A DNA stretch of 64,000 bases from Dyadobacter fermentans. Its GTDB lineage: Bacteria; Bacteroidota; Bacteroidia; Cytophagales; Spirosomataceae. Positions within the stretch are counted from its first letter, which is position 1; each line of letters begins with the position of its first letter. Made by a program: the position numbers and the translations under genes. The notes under the pieces were generated by a model that saw nothing but the letters and a program-made list of their open reading frames with translations, ran no database searches and was not told the DNA's origin. Of this stretch, positions 15,728 through 24,211 are shown piece by piece. The stretch spans positions 186,001 to 250,000 of the forward strand of contig NZ_JAHXBN010000012.1 in assembly GCF_019924045.1 (NCBI RefSeq). Direction: 5' to 3'.

Positions 15728-16727
15728 ATGAAATCAGCTTTTGCCCGAGCTGATGATAGTCAAAGTATTTTTTGAGTAAAAGGTTGATAAATCTTTTCAG
15801 ATAAATTTCATTCAAAAACACATTCGACCAGTTGTCGTACCGCTGCGACTGAATGCCCAGGTAAAAGAAATAGAGGCATATCCCCAGCATCGGGATCAGT
15901 CGTTTTTCTTCATCGCTTACGGGGGTAACCGACTCATAGCCTTTCAGGAATTGCTCCGTTTTTAGTTCGCGTTCTGCGTCATCTTTTTCCGTGGAGTGGA
16001 TTTGCAGCATGTAGTAGGCCATATCAAGGCAAAGCCAGCCGTTTCCACAAAAGTCGAAATCGAAGAAAGTGATGTCGCCATCGGTTGTGACATTCATATT
16101 ATCAAACCAGAGATCGAGATGGACGGCACCCTTTCGCAGCTGAGCCTGATCCGCATGCTGCAATTCACCGATGAGGTATTCCTGCACCGTTTTCATGTAT
16201 TGCATTTCCTCGGTGTCGGCGGGCAAAAACTTGCTCAGTTGCCCAAGCGAGTCGATCAGCAGCTCTTTTTCGGTGTAGGTCATGCGATGCAACGGGAAGT
16301 CTTTGGTCAGCAAATGCATTTCGGCCATAAGCTTTCCTACGCGATAATGTGTTTCCGGGTCGAAATTGAGCACCTTCTCACCCTCTGCAAAGGAGAATAG
16401 CACACCAAAACGTTCTCCTTCGGGCGCCTGGAAAGTATGTATGAATGCATGGGCGAGATCGGCGACGGGATAGGAGACCGATACGCCATTTCGGCGCAAA
16501 TGCTCCAACAGGCGCAGTTCCTCCGAAATCTCCGTCCTTGTCCTCCATTGGAAACTGTAAACGCGGAAAATGTAGCGTTTGTCCGGTGAGACGATCAGGT
16601 AAGTATCGCTGATTCCGGTTTTCAATATCCGGCATTCAACTTGTTGTTCAGGGAAATAATGCTTTTGAACAAAATGTCCCAGGTGAACAGGCGAAAGGTT
16701 GGAATTAGAGACAGGGAAGACGTTCAT
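15726..16727 (-). CDS. Aminoglycoside phosphotransferase-like kinase (HSK2/SrkA type)
   Basis: The 333-residue protein has the APH/choline kinase fold. The catalytic loop is V-H203-L-D205-LWFD-N210 (Asp base, Asn for magnesium), and the second metal site is in ITFFDFDFCGNGW. The N-terminal lobe carries CRILKTGISDTYLIV and YIFRVYSF (lysine replaced). Similar proteins phosphorylate homoserine, sugars, choline or protein Ser/Thr, so the substrate cannot be named. The ATG at 16727 is preferred because the upstream part of the frame runs across the divergent promoter region. A -7 element, TAatTTTG, lies on the minus strand at 16749-16756. Confidence 0.85.
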   Translation of the reverse strand: MNVFPVSNSNLSPVHLGHFVQKHYFPEQQVECRILKTGISDTYLIVSPDKRYIFRVYSFQWRTRTEISEELRLLEHLRRNGVSVSYPVADLAHAFIHTFQAPEGERFGVLFSFAEGEKVLNFDPETHYRVGKLMAEMHLLTKDFPLHRMTYTEKELLIDSLGQLSKFLPADTEEMQYMKTVQEYLIGELQHADQAQLRKGAVHLDLWFDNMNVTTDGDITFFDFDFCGNGWLCLDMAYYMLQIHSTEKDDAERELKTEQFLKGYESVTPVSDEEKRLIPMLGICLYFFYLGIQSQRYDNWSNVFLNEIYLKRFINLLLKKYFDYHQLGQKLIS

Positions 16728-16739
16728 GGCATAAGGCGA

Positions 16740-16768
16740 TTGGGGCGGCAAAATTATGGATATATTTG
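16740..16768 (+). promoter_or_regulatory. Promoter of the GNAT gene
   Basis: TTG (16740-16742), an 18-base spacer and TAtaTTTG (16761-16768) match the Bacteroidota promoter exactly. The start of transcription would fall near 16774, which excludes the in-frame ATG at 16756 and supports ATG 16801. A divergent -7 element for the phosphotransferase overlaps it at 16749-16756. Confidence 0.6.
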
Positions 16769-16800
16769 CCCTGAACGTAACGCACTTTAAACAAAAATTT

Positions 16801-17094
16801 ATGGCAGAGATCAAATTCAAGCTGGATAATCGCCGCCGCGGAGCTTTTTATGTGGAGGAAGATGGCAAACAGGTAGGTGAAATGGTGATCGGGTTAAGCG
16901 AAACCACATTGACGGTGTACCATACGGAGGTAGACCCGGCGATGGAAGGCCGGGGCCTGGCGCGGAAAATGCTCGACGCGATGGTGGCCTATGCGCGTGA
17001 ACACGGGTTGCAGGTGCTGCCCCTGTGCGAATACGTGCACGGCCAGTTCCGCCGCCATCCCGAGGAATTTGAAGATATCTGGCAAAAGCGATAA
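16801..17094 (+). CDS. Small GNAT-type N-acetyltransferase (YjdJ-like)
   Basis: The 97-residue protein is a minimal GNAT domain of the YjdJ/NATD1 type. It shows FYVEEDGKQVGEMV (first strands), HTEVDPAMEGRGLARKML (acetyl-CoA pyrophosphate loop, Q/RxxGxG/A form EGRGLA), and VLPLCEYVHGQFRRHPE (family signature near the C-terminus). Members acetylate unknown small molecules or proteins. The size is normal for this subfamily. Confidence 0.9.
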   Translation: MAEIKFKLDNRRRGAFYVEEDGKQVGEMVIGLSETTLTVYHTEVDPAMEGRGLARKMLDAMVAYAREHGLQVLPLCEYVHGQFRRHPEEFEDIWQKR

Positions 17095-17098
17095 CCCA

Positions 17099-17116
17099 AG
17101 CCGCCTCAGCGCGGCT
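17099..17116. terminator. Small hairpin between convergent genes
   Basis: AGCCGC pairs with GCGGCT around a 6-base loop and overlaps the end of the histidine kinase gene. There is no T-run, so this is a weak call. Confidence 0.35.
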
Positions 17117-19508
17117 GTGGCAGGTACACAATGAAGGTAGCGCCCTTTCCGGGCTGGCTTTGGGCGGTAATATAGCCATAATGGTTTTGCACCACCTTTT
17201 TGCACAAAGCCAGGCCGATGCCCGAGCCCGAGAACTCGCTCCGCCCGTGCAGCCGCTGGAACATCTGGAAAATGCGGTCGAGGTACACCTCATCAAAGCC
17301 GATGCCGTTGTCGATCACTTCGAGGCGGATGTACGGATGATCATGCAAAAGCTTAGGTAATGTCGCCTTCTCAGTTTCATTCACAGGCCGGTACGAGAGC
17401 CTGATGATCGATTGTTGGTCGGGCAGCCGGTACTTGATGGCATTGCTGATCAGGTTTTGCATGAGCTGTGCAAGCTGCGAGGCATTTCCCCAGACAACGG
17501 GCAGGTCTTCGACGATGATGTCCGTCTTTTGTTCCTGAATCGAAATTTCCAGGTCGGCCAGCACAGAATGCACGATCTCGCCCAGCCGCACTTTGTCAAA
17601 TTCCCCTTCGCGCGTGGTCAGGCGCGAGTAGGCCAGCAGGTCGTCGATCATCGCCGACATTCTTTTTGACGCGTCCTGAATGCGGTTCAGCATATATTTG
17701 CCATTATCGTCCAGCTGTTCGGAGTAAGTCGAAAGCAGGCGGGAGCCGAACGACTGGATTTTCCGGAGCGGTTCCTGCATGTCGTGGCTGGCAGCGTAGG
17801 CGAATTGTTGAAGGTTGTTATTGGAATTGACCAGCTCGATGTTGGCCTGGTGCAACTCATCCGTGCGCTGGCCAACGCGCCTTTCCAGCTCGCTGGCCAG
17901 TTGCCGGTACCGTTCTTCACTCTGTTCGAGCTCCTGCCGGGATATCACCTGCTCGGTCACGTCCACGGCCATATCCAGAATCGCATATACTTCGCCCCTA
18001 GAATTTTTAAGCGGTTTGTAGGTGTAGTCGTAATAGAATGTTTGCAGCCGGCCATTCACCACGAGGTCGGCCCTTGCGCCCTGTTCCGAATGCGCTTCGC
18101 CGGTTTTGTAAATTCGGTCGAGGATAGCCAGAAAGGGCTGGCCTTCGAGCTCCGGTAATGCGTCCCGAAGCGGCTTGCCTATCACTGAGCGCCCTTTTCC
18201 CCATACTTTGAGCATGGCCTCGTTGGGGATATCGATCACCATATCTTTTCCAACAAACAATGCGGTAGCCACCGGTGCCTGTTCGATCAGCGTGCGTAGA
18301 TGTTCTTCATTCACTTTTAGCCGCTGTTCGGATTCGATGCGGTCGGTAATGTCCATCACGATGCCGGACAGCGAAATGGCCTTGCCCATGCTGTCGTACA
18401 GGTACCGTCCCAGTACCCGTACCCAATGCACGGAAGAGTCGTTCCATACAAACCGTGCCTCATAGCGCAGTTCCCCGCTGTCCGCTGCTTCGGCGTAGGC
18501 GTTGTTGCGGATATCGACGTCGTCGGGATGGAGGCTTGCCAGAAGGATATCCCGGGTCATATTGGCCGCCTCGCTACCGGTGATGATCCGCGCCATGGTG
18601 GGGGAGTAGATAATCTCGTTGGTGGCCAGGTCTACCATAAAAGACCCGGCTCCGGAGCCTTCGATGGTCATGGCTGCCTGCTGGTCGGCCCAGGCGATTT
18701 TCTCCTGGCCCGTAACCTCTGCCGTAATTTCGCGTGAGATGCCCGAGAAGCGATAGGGCGTGCCGGCCTGATCGAAATATGCCTGGCCGGTGCAATGCAA
18801 CCAGCGGAGTTTGCGGTCGCTGGCGCCGATAACCCGGTAACGGATATCGTAAAGAGATCTCACCGACGGATCGAGCGCGCGTTCGATGGATTCAATTACC
18901 CTGGCGCGGTCGTCGGGGTGGATAAATCGGACCAGGCTTTCATAATGCATTTCCGCATCGGCGGGATAGCCGTAGAGTTCTTTACAACGGTCGTTGAACA
19001 ATGCCGTCCGATCGGCGGGGTTGAGGTTCCAGGTGCCGAGCTGGGCTGCCTGCATGGCGAATCGCAAACTCTCTTCGCTCTCCTCCCTTGCTTTATCCGA
19101 TCGAAGCTGCTGTGAAATATCCATCATCGAGCCCACCATCCGCACAGGCTTGCCGCCGCCCTGGATCGTGTATCCACGGTCGTGCACGTGCGCATACGAG
19201 CCGTCGGCTCGCCGGAACCGGTAGAAATTCGACCAGTTGCTTTCGCCTTTATCGATGACCTGGTAAATCTTTCTCACCACCTGCTCCTGGTCGTCGGGGT
19301 GAATGCGGTCGAACCAGGAGTTGGGCCCGCTTTCGATATCTTCGGGGTGGTACCCGAAAATTTCCTGCATCCCCTCGTTCCACCATACCGTTCCCCTCGC
19401 CAGGTCCCAATCCCAGATCACGTCATGGGTAGCTTTTGCCACAAGTTTAAACCGTTCGATCGCCAGCAGCAGATCGTTCATAGGCTCGTTCAGGGTAGTT
19501 TCACTCAT
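17106..19508 (-). CDS. Multi-PAS sensor histidine kinase
   Basis: The 800-residue cytoplasmic protein contains four PAS/PAC units (about residues 20-135, 145-265, 275-395, 405-520). Typical repeats are IFGYHPEDIE, WFDRIHPDDQE, FIHPDDRARV and SLHPDDVDI. A short coiled coil follows. The HisKA domain has ASHDMQEPLRKI with the phospho-accepting His575. The HATPase domain has NLISNAIKYR (N box), IDNGIGFDE (G1) and GSGIGLALCKK (G2). There is no transmembrane segment and no receiver domain, and no response regulator is adjacent. It probably senses a soluble ligand or redox state and feeds an unlinked regulator. Confidence 0.92.
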   Translation of the reverse strand: MSETTLNEPMNDLLLAIERFKLVAKATHDVIWDWDLARGTVWWNEGMQEIFGYHPEDIESGPNSWFDRIHPDDQEQVVRKIYQVIDKGESNWSNFYRFRRADGSYAHVHDRGYTIQGGGKPVRMVGSMMDISQQLRSDKAREESEESLRFAMQAAQLGTWNLNPADRTALFNDRCKELYGYPADAEMHYESLVRFIHPDDRARVIESIERALDPSVRSLYDIRYRVIGASDRKLRWLHCTGQAYFDQAGTPYRFSGISREITAEVTGQEKIAWADQQAAMTIEGSGAGSFMVDLATNEIIYSPTMARIITGSEAANMTRDILLASLHPDDVDIRNNAYAEAADSGELRYEARFVWNDSSVHWVRVLGRYLYDSMGKAISLSGIVMDITDRIESEQRLKVNEEHLRTLIEQAPVATALFVGKDMVIDIPNEAMLKVWGKGRSVIGKPLRDALPELEGQPFLAILDRIYKTGEAHSEQGARADLVVNGRLQTFYYDYTYKPLKNSRGEVYAILDMAVDVTEQVISRQELEQSEERYRQLASELERRVGQRTDELHQANIELVNSNNNLQQFAYAASHDMQEPLRKIQSFGSRLLSTYSEQLDDNGKYMLNRIQDASKRMSAMIDDLLAYSRLTTREGEFDKVRLGEIVHSVLADLEISIQEQKTDIIVEDLPVVWGNASQLAQLMQNLISNAIKYRLPDQQSIIRLSYRPVNETEKATLPKLLHDHPYIRLEVIDNGIGFDEVYLDRIFQMFQRLHGRSEFSGSGIGLALCKKVVQNHYGYITAQSQPGKGATFIVYLPQPR

Positions 19509-19563
19509 TGATAAAAACTTGCTCAGGTTTACGTATGCGGCATTCAGAGGCAGTCACACGTTG

Positions 19564-19592
19564 TAAAAGTACGGATATTAGATTAAAAGCAA
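19564..19592 (-). promoter_or_regulatory. Candidate promoter of the histidine kinase gene
   Basis: On the minus strand TTG (19590-19592), an 18-base spacer and TActTTTA (19564-19571) match the Bacteroidota promoter with one mismatch. This would give a leader of about 50 bases before the ATG at 19508. Confidence 0.45.
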
Positions 19593-19690
19593 TGGTAGGT
19601 TACTTGTGGCGCCCGTTCAAGTAAAAATCTACCCGAAATCGCTTTAACCTTCATCAGAAAAAAGCATACTAGCACTTAACCGACCGTGCC

Positions 19691-20332
19691 ATGAGGAAAC
19701 TACCATTCTACTTTGCCTGCACTGCTGCTTTGGCTTTTGCAGGTTGTATCATGATCCAGCCTTCTGGAAAGCCGGTTTCGCTATTCGACGGAAAAACCTT
19801 CCGGGGATGGGAAGGAGACACGGTTAAAACCTGGAAAATCGAAAATGGCAGCATTGTCGGCGGATCGCTGGAAGAGACCGTGCCCCATAACGAATTCCTA
19901 TGTACGCGTAAGGAGTATTCCAATTTTATATTGAAGGTTAAATTTAAATTGACAGGCCACGAAGGTTTTATCAATACGGGCGTCCAGTTTCATAGCGTTC
20001 GGCTGCAAAATCCGCCATACGAAATGACGGGCTATCAGGCCGACCTGGGTGATAAATATTGGGCGAGCCTCTACGATGAATCGAGGCGGAATAAAACGCT
20101 GATAGCGCCCGATTCCGCATTGGTTGGGAAAATCGTGAAGCGGAACGATTGGAACAATTACGAAGTGCACAGCCGGAACGGCCACATCCAGCTTTTCCTG
20201 AACGGGACAAAAACGGTGGATTATACCGAACCCGACAAGTCCATTCCGCAAAAGGGGTTGATCGGCCTGCAAATTCACGGAGGAGGGAAAGCCAAGGTAT
20301 TTTATAAAGACATTATGATTCAAGAACTATGA
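19691..20332 (+). CDS. DUF1080 (3-keto-disaccharide hydrolase family) lipoprotein
   Basis: The 213-residue protein has a lipoprotein leader ending in AFAGC19, so it is anchored in the envelope. The rest is one DUF1080 concanavalin-like jelly roll: SLFDGKTFRGWEGDTVKTW, IVGGSLEETVPHNEFLCT, FILKVKFKL, NTGVQFHSVR, GYQADLG, and the late WNNYEVHSRNGHIQLFLNG. In characterised cases the family cleaves 3-keto-glycosides made by a separate oxidoreductase. A Gfo/Idh/MocA-type oxidoreductase lies 0.8 kb downstream, which fits this route. Confidence 0.92.
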   Translation: MRKLPFYFACTAALAFAGCIMIQPSGKPVSLFDGKTFRGWEGDTVKTWKIENGSIVGGSLEETVPHNEFLCTRKEYSNFILKVKFKLTGHEGFINTGVQFHSVRLQNPPYEMTGYQADLGDKYWASLYDESRRNKTLIAPDSALVGKIVKRNDWNNYEVHSRNGHIQLFLNGTKTVDYTEPDKSIPQKGLIGLQIHGGGKAKVFYKDIMIQEL

Positions 20333-20492
20333 TGCAAAACCGGTGGCAGGTGTTGTCATGAATAGTCAGGTGTTGTCGTGAATAGTCAATTATTGAGAGA
20401 GGAAAACGCCCTTTCACAGCATTCCTGACAATATCTGACCACAAATGACCACTACCTGACAACACCTGAGATGCCCAGGTTTTGTCAGGTCG
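20333..20492. repeat. Intergenic inverted and direct repeats, AGTCATGAATA family
   Basis: CAGGTGTTGTC occurs twice 20 bases apart (20347-20357 and 20367-20377), each followed by a TGAATAGTCA-like unit. Its complement GACAACACCTG occurs at 20458-20468, with further CCTGACAA and TGACCAC pieces around it. The block lies exactly between convergent genes. Related blocks occur at 51304-51390 and 63899-64000. It could fold into a long stem and act as a two-way terminator. Confidence 0.65.
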
Positions 20493-20975
20493 TTACTTCC
20501 AGATGCCCAGCAACCGCCGGGCTACGATAATCTCCGCCAGGTGATAGGAGTTATGATCGGCGATCAGCATGGCTTCGCGAACGATATTCTGCCCGCTACC
20601 CCAGGGCAACGGACTAAAAAGGTCCTTGTTCTCATTCTGTAACAGCCGGAAAAAGCGTTGCTGGTCCTCGTTGATTTCTTTCAGGCTTTCTTCCCATTGC
20701 TGGTCGCTTACACTGTCGGTTGGCTCGGGCCAGTATTCGTCCGGCCAGATGAGCGTTTTGTAGTCCTTCGAGATCGAAAAGTCGACAATATCCTTTTGGG
20801 CGATCCGGATATGCTCCATGAGCTGCCAGATGCTGTACGGCAGGTTGTCGGGGATTACGGCGCGCAGGTGGGCTGGGATGCCGGCAAGCGCTTCATCGAG
20901 GGTAACGTGTGCATTTCCGCCCCTGATGAGGTCGGTCAGTTCATTAATCAGTTTTTTTCGCTGGTCGGCGTGCAT
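20493..20975 (-). CDS. DinB/YfiT-like metal-dependent four-helix protein
   Basis: The 160-residue cytoplasmic protein fits the DinB superfamily. It has LPYSIWQLMEHIRIAQKDIV with a first His ligand, a central loop with WPEPTDSVSDQQWEESL, and ADHNSYHLAEIIVARRLLG with the later His ligands. Such proteins are metal-binding four-helix bundles, some acting as thiol transferases. The name is historical and it is unrelated to DNA polymerase IV. The reaction is unknown. Confidence 0.85.
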   Translation of the reverse strand: MHADQRKKLINELTDLIRGGNAHVTLDEALAGIPAHLRAVIPDNLPYSIWQLMEHIRIAQKDIVDFSISKDYKTLIWPDEYWPEPTDSVSDQQWEESLKEINEDQQRFFRLLQNENKDLFSPLPWGSGQNIVREAMLIADHNSYHLAEIIVARRLLGIWK

Positions 20976-21023
20976 GGAACGTTAGTTATTAGTAGGGTGG
21001 GGAATTCATCGGCAAAATGTACA

Positions 21024-21031
21024 TATTTTTG
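21024..21031 (+). promoter_or_regulatory. -7 element upstream of the Gfo/Idh/MocA gene
   Basis: TAttTTTG is an exact -7 consensus 72 bases before the ATG at 21104. No TTG is seen at the expected -33 position. On the opposite strand a near-match TACATTTTG with an upstream TTG could serve the DinB-like gene. Confidence 0.4.
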
Positions 21032-21103
21032 ATTTACCTGCGCAACAAATCGTGAATTGATTAAATTGGGAAGTCATCTTCTTAAACCTTTGAAATTCTT
21101 CAA

Positions 21104-22483
21104 ATGAAGCCTAATCGCCGTAATTTTCTCAAAAATGTAACAGCCGCTTCTGCACTGTTAGCCACAGAAAGTATTGCCAAGCCTTTTCACATTATCAAGG
21201 ACCTCAAAAAAATCAGTCCCAACGATAAGATCCGTTTCGCAACGATCGGAATGGGTATCCAGGGGCACAGCGACACCAAGGCTGCACTGCGCAGCTCTCA
21301 GGACGTGGAGTTCGTAGCTGCTGCCGATCTGTACGATGGCCGCCTCACCCGCGTGAAGGAGCTTTACGGAAAGGATATTTTTACAACGCGCGACTACCGC
21401 CAGATCCTCGAAAGAAAGGATATCGACGCCGTCCTCGTTGTAACGCCCGACCACTGGCACGACCACATTACCAAGGCCGCATTGCAGGCTGGAAAGAACG
21501 TATACTGTGAAAAACCGATGGTACACCACATCAATGAGGGCCTGTCGGTGATCGACGCCTGGAAGAAGTCCGGCAAAACGATGCAGGTTGGCAGCCAGCG
21601 GATCAGTTCTGCTTCATTTAAAGAGGCTAAGCGCCTGTTCCAGGCGGGTGAAATCGGCGAGATCAACTACGTCGAGTCCAATAACGACCGTTTCAATGCC
21701 ATTGGCGCATGGAACTACTCCATTCCGACCGACGCCTCGCCGAGCACCGTGGATTGGGATACCTATCTCGGCGACGCGCCCAAGCGTGCATTCGATGCGA
21801 AGCGCTTTTTCCGTTGGAGAAACTACCAGGATTATGGTACCGGCGTGGGCGGCGACCTTTTTGTGCACCTGATCACCGGTGTGCATTTTGTGACTAATTC
21901 GCTCGGTCCCGAGCGCGTGATGTCGTCCGGCGAGCTTAGCTACTGGAAAGACGGCCGCGACGTGCCCGATGTGCTCGTGTCCATCCTGGATTATCCCAAA
22001 ACAGATATTCATGCGAATTTCCAGATGGTGCTCCGCGTCAACTTTGCGAATGCGGGTGCCATTGCCAACAATACCCGTATTATCGGAACCGAAGGACAGA
22101 TTGAATTTACCGAAAACAACCTGGTGCTCACGAAAAAGAAACTGCCGAAAGCGCCCGGCATGGGAGGTTACGATAGCTTCAATACCTTCTCGGAAGCGCA
22201 GCAAAAGGAGTTTAAGAAACAATACGATGCCCAGTACCCCGAAGATACCCGGAAAGCGGAACCCGTGAAAGAAGTGCGGTTCGAAGCGCCGAAGGAGGAC
22301 GATGCGCATGCTAACCATTTCAGGGATTTCTTCGAAAATGTGAAGAAAGGCAGTGTGGGAACGGTCGAAGATCCGGTATTCGGCTTCCGCGCGGCAGCCC
22401 CGGTGCTGGCGTGTAATGAAAGTTATTTCAGCAAAAAGATCGTTCATTGGGACCCTGTCGCGATGAAAACGAAGAAGAAATAA
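21104..22483 (+). CDS. Gfo/Idh/MocA family oxidoreductase (exported)
   Basis: The 459-residue enzyme has an RR leader (NRRNFLKNVTAASALLA). The NAD(P)-binding Rossmann domain includes IRFATIGMGIQGHS, EFVAAADLYDGR and the diagnostic YCEKPMVH. The C-terminal alpha/beta domain includes VGSQRISSASFKEAK, NRFNAIGAWNYSIP-like sequence and GGDLFVHLITGVHFV. Exported members often keep a tight NAD cofactor and oxidise or epimerise sugars, including formation of 3-keto sugars. The DUF1080 lipoprotein upstream and the esterase and SDR downstream suggest a sugar modification unit. A strong hairpin follows the stop codon. Confidence 0.92.
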   Translation: MKPNRRNFLKNVTAASALLATESIAKPFHIIKDLKKISPNDKIRFATIGMGIQGHSDTKAALRSSQDVEFVAAADLYDGRLTRVKELYGKDIFTTRDYRQILERKDIDAVLVVTPDHWHDHITKAALQAGKNVYCEKPMVHHINEGLSVIDAWKKSGKTMQVGSQRISSASFKEAKRLFQAGEIGEINYVESNNDRFNAIGAWNYSIPTDASPSTVDWDTYLGDAPKRAFDAKRFFRWRNYQDYGTGVGGDLFVHLITGVHFVTNSLGPERVMSSGELSYWKDGRDVPDVLVSILDYPKTDIHANFQMVLRVNFANAGAIANNTRIIGTEGQIEFTENNLVLTKKKLPKAPGMGGYDSFNTFSEAQQKEFKKQYDAQYPEDTRKAEPVKEVRFEAPKEDDAHANHFRDFFENVKKGSVGTVEDPVFGFRAAAPVLACNESYFSKKIVHWDPVAMKTKKK

Positions 22484-22498
22484 AAACCTTCATACCGG

Positions 22499-22527
22499 GC
22501 GGGAGATGCACAACATCTCCCGCTTTT
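22499..22527 (+). terminator. Rho-independent terminator
   Basis: GCGGGAGATG (22499-22508) pairs perfectly with CATCTCCCGC (22514-22523) around CACAA, followed by TTTTG. It separates the oxidoreductase from the esterase gene, so the esterase must use read-through or its own promoter in the 30 bases after it. Confidence 0.85.
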
Positions 22528-22559
22528 GTTATTTCAACCCAAATCCAACTGTTTCTGGT

Positions 22560-23420
22560 ATGAAGATCATTTCTACGATCGCTTTGGCTGCCATGCTGGC
22601 CATCCCGGCGCTTGCCCAGACGGGGAAGGTGCTCGATAACCTGTCGTTGCCCTCCAAGTTGCTCAAATCCGAAAGGAAGTTTGCCGTTTACCTGCCGCCG
22701 GATTATGCGACCTCCGAGCGGAGCTATCCCGTCATGTACCTGCTACATGGCGCCGGCGACGACCACACAGGTTGGGTACAATTCGGCGAAGTGCTGCACA
22801 TTGCCGACAAAGCAATTGCCGAAGGCAAGGCCACGCCGATGATCATTGTCATGCCGGATGCGAACACAGGCAGGAGAGGGTATTTCAATGACGTGAAGGG
22901 CGACTGGAACTACGAGGACTTTTTCTTCACCGAACTGATGCCTTACGTCGAGAAGAAATTCCGCATTAAAGGCGAAAAGCGTTTCAGGGCTGTTGCCGGG
23001 CTTTCGATGGGCGGCGGCGGTAGCTTTATGTATGCATTGCACCATCCCGAGCTGTTTTCATCGGCCTGTCCGCTCAGCGCATCCACCGGCCCGATTACCC
23101 TGGAGGATGCCAAAAAGAACCTCATCAGAAACAACCCGAATATCGCCGATTCGACAGTCGAAAGGTATTATAACCGGCACAGCGCGCTGGCGTTGATCAA
23201 CAATATCGCCGAAGATCAGAAAAAGGCGGTCCGTTGGTACATCGATTGCGGTGATGATGACTTTCTGTATGAAGGGAACAGCCTCGTTCACATTGCATTA
23301 CGCAAAAAAGAAGTGCCGCATGAATTCCGCGTACGTGAGGGCGGGCACACATGGACCTACTGGCGCGAGTCGTTGCCGGAAGTACTGGCATTTGTTTCCC
23401 AGGCATTTCATCAGTATTGA
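22560..23420 (+). CDS. Secreted esterase D-like alpha/beta hydrolase
   Basis: The 286-residue protein has a signal peptide (IISTIALAAMLAIPALAQ). The alpha/beta hydrolase fold shows YPVMYLLHGAGDDHTGW (oxyanion region), the nucleophile elbow GLSMGGGG, an acidic residue in DCGDDDFLY and a C-terminal His in REGGHTW. The family includes feruloyl and acetyl xylan esterases and mycolyl-like esterases. An upstream ATG at 22506 lies inside the terminator hairpin and is rejected. The SDR gene starts 5 bp after its stop, so the two form an operon. Confidence 0.9.
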   Translation: MKIISTIALAAMLAIPALAQTGKVLDNLSLPSKLLKSERKFAVYLPPDYATSERSYPVMYLLHGAGDDHTGWVQFGEVLHIADKAIAEGKATPMIIVMPDANTGRRGYFNDVKGDWNYEDFFFTELMPYVEKKFRIKGEKRFRAVAGLSMGGGGSFMYALHHPELFSSACPLSASTGPITLEDAKKNLIRNNPNIADSTVERYYNRHSALALINNIAEDQKKAVRWYIDCGDDDFLYEGNSLVHIALRKKEVPHEFRVREGGHTWTYWRESLPEVLAFVSQAFHQY

Positions 23421-23425
23421 TCGCC

Positions 23426-24211
23426 ATGGTACAGGACGTTTTACCAGGCATCAAGCAATTTGACCTTACCGGAAAGGTCGCCATTGTCACAGGAGGCTCC
23501 AAGGGTCTTGGGTTGGCTATGGCGGCCGGTCTGGCTTCCGCGGGCTGTGATATTTTGTTGGTCAACCGGAGTGCGGTCGATGGTGAGCGGAGTGCCGCCG
23601 AGCTATGCATTTCGTTCGGCACGCGTGTGCTTTCCTACGCTGCGGACATTACCTGTGAAGAGCAGGTGCACGCAATGGTCGCTTTTGCGCTGGAAAGTTT
23701 TGGGAAGATCGACATTCTTATCAACAGCGCCGGGATCAATATCCGCGGGCCAATCGACGAGTTGTCTACGGCGGATTTCAAGCACGTGATGGACGTGAAT
23801 GTAACCGGCACGTGGCTGGCATGCAGGGCTGTTGCGCCGCATATGAAAGCGCAGCACAGCGGCCGCATGATCAACCTGGCGAGTACGCTGGGGCTAGTGG
23901 GGCTTGCCAACCGTACGCCTTATACAGCCAGCAAAGGGGCCATCGTGCAAATGACCCGTGCACTGGCACTGGAGCTTGCGCCTTACGACATCATGGTGAA
24001 CGCCATATGTCCCGGCCCGTTCCTGACCGAGATGAATATTCCGATCGCCGAGAGTGACGATGCCCGCGACATTATCCTGGGTGCAACCGCGCTCCGCCGG
24101 TGGGGGCACTTGCATGAAATTCAGGGTGCTGCCATATTTCTGGCCAGCGATGCGGCCAGCTATATGGTGGGGTCCATCCTCACCGTTGATGGCGGATGGA
24201 CGGCCCGTTAA
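23426..24211 (+). CDS. SDR family oxidoreductase (gluconate 5-dehydrogenase-like)
   Basis: The 261-residue cytoplasmic enzyme is a classical short-chain dehydrogenase: VTGGSKGLGLAMA (cofactor loop), NSAGINIRGP, NLASTLGLVG (Ser), YTASKGAIVQ (Tyr and Lys) and NAICPGPFLTEM. The sequence resembles gluconate or 2-deoxygluconate dehydrogenases. It begins 5 bp after the esterase stop. The longer frame from 23351 overlaps the esterase and is not needed. Confidence 0.9.
   Translation: MVQDVLPGIKQFDLTGKVAIVTGGSKGLGLAMAAGLASAGCDILLVNRSAVDGERSAAELCISFGTRVLSYAADITCEEQVHAMVAFALESFGKIDILINSAGINIRGPIDELSTADFKHVMDVNVTGTWLACRAVAPHMKAQHSGRMINLASTLGLVGLANRTPYTASKGAIVQMTRALALELAPYDIMVNAICPGPFLTEMNIPIAESDDARDIILGATALRRWGHLHEIQGAAIFLASDAASYMVGSILTVDGGWTAR

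Noticed and set aside
20493-20975. Link of the DinB/YfiT-like gene to DNA polymerase IV at 48 kb
   Set aside because: The shared DinB name is historical. The proteins are unrelated in fold and location.
21614-22447. 277-codon antisense frame in the Gfo/Idh/MocA gene
   Set aside because: It is a shadow of a well-conserved gene with no family match or start context.
22506-22559. Earlier start of the esterase
   Set aside because: It lies within the terminator hairpin, and the signal peptide starts at 22560.
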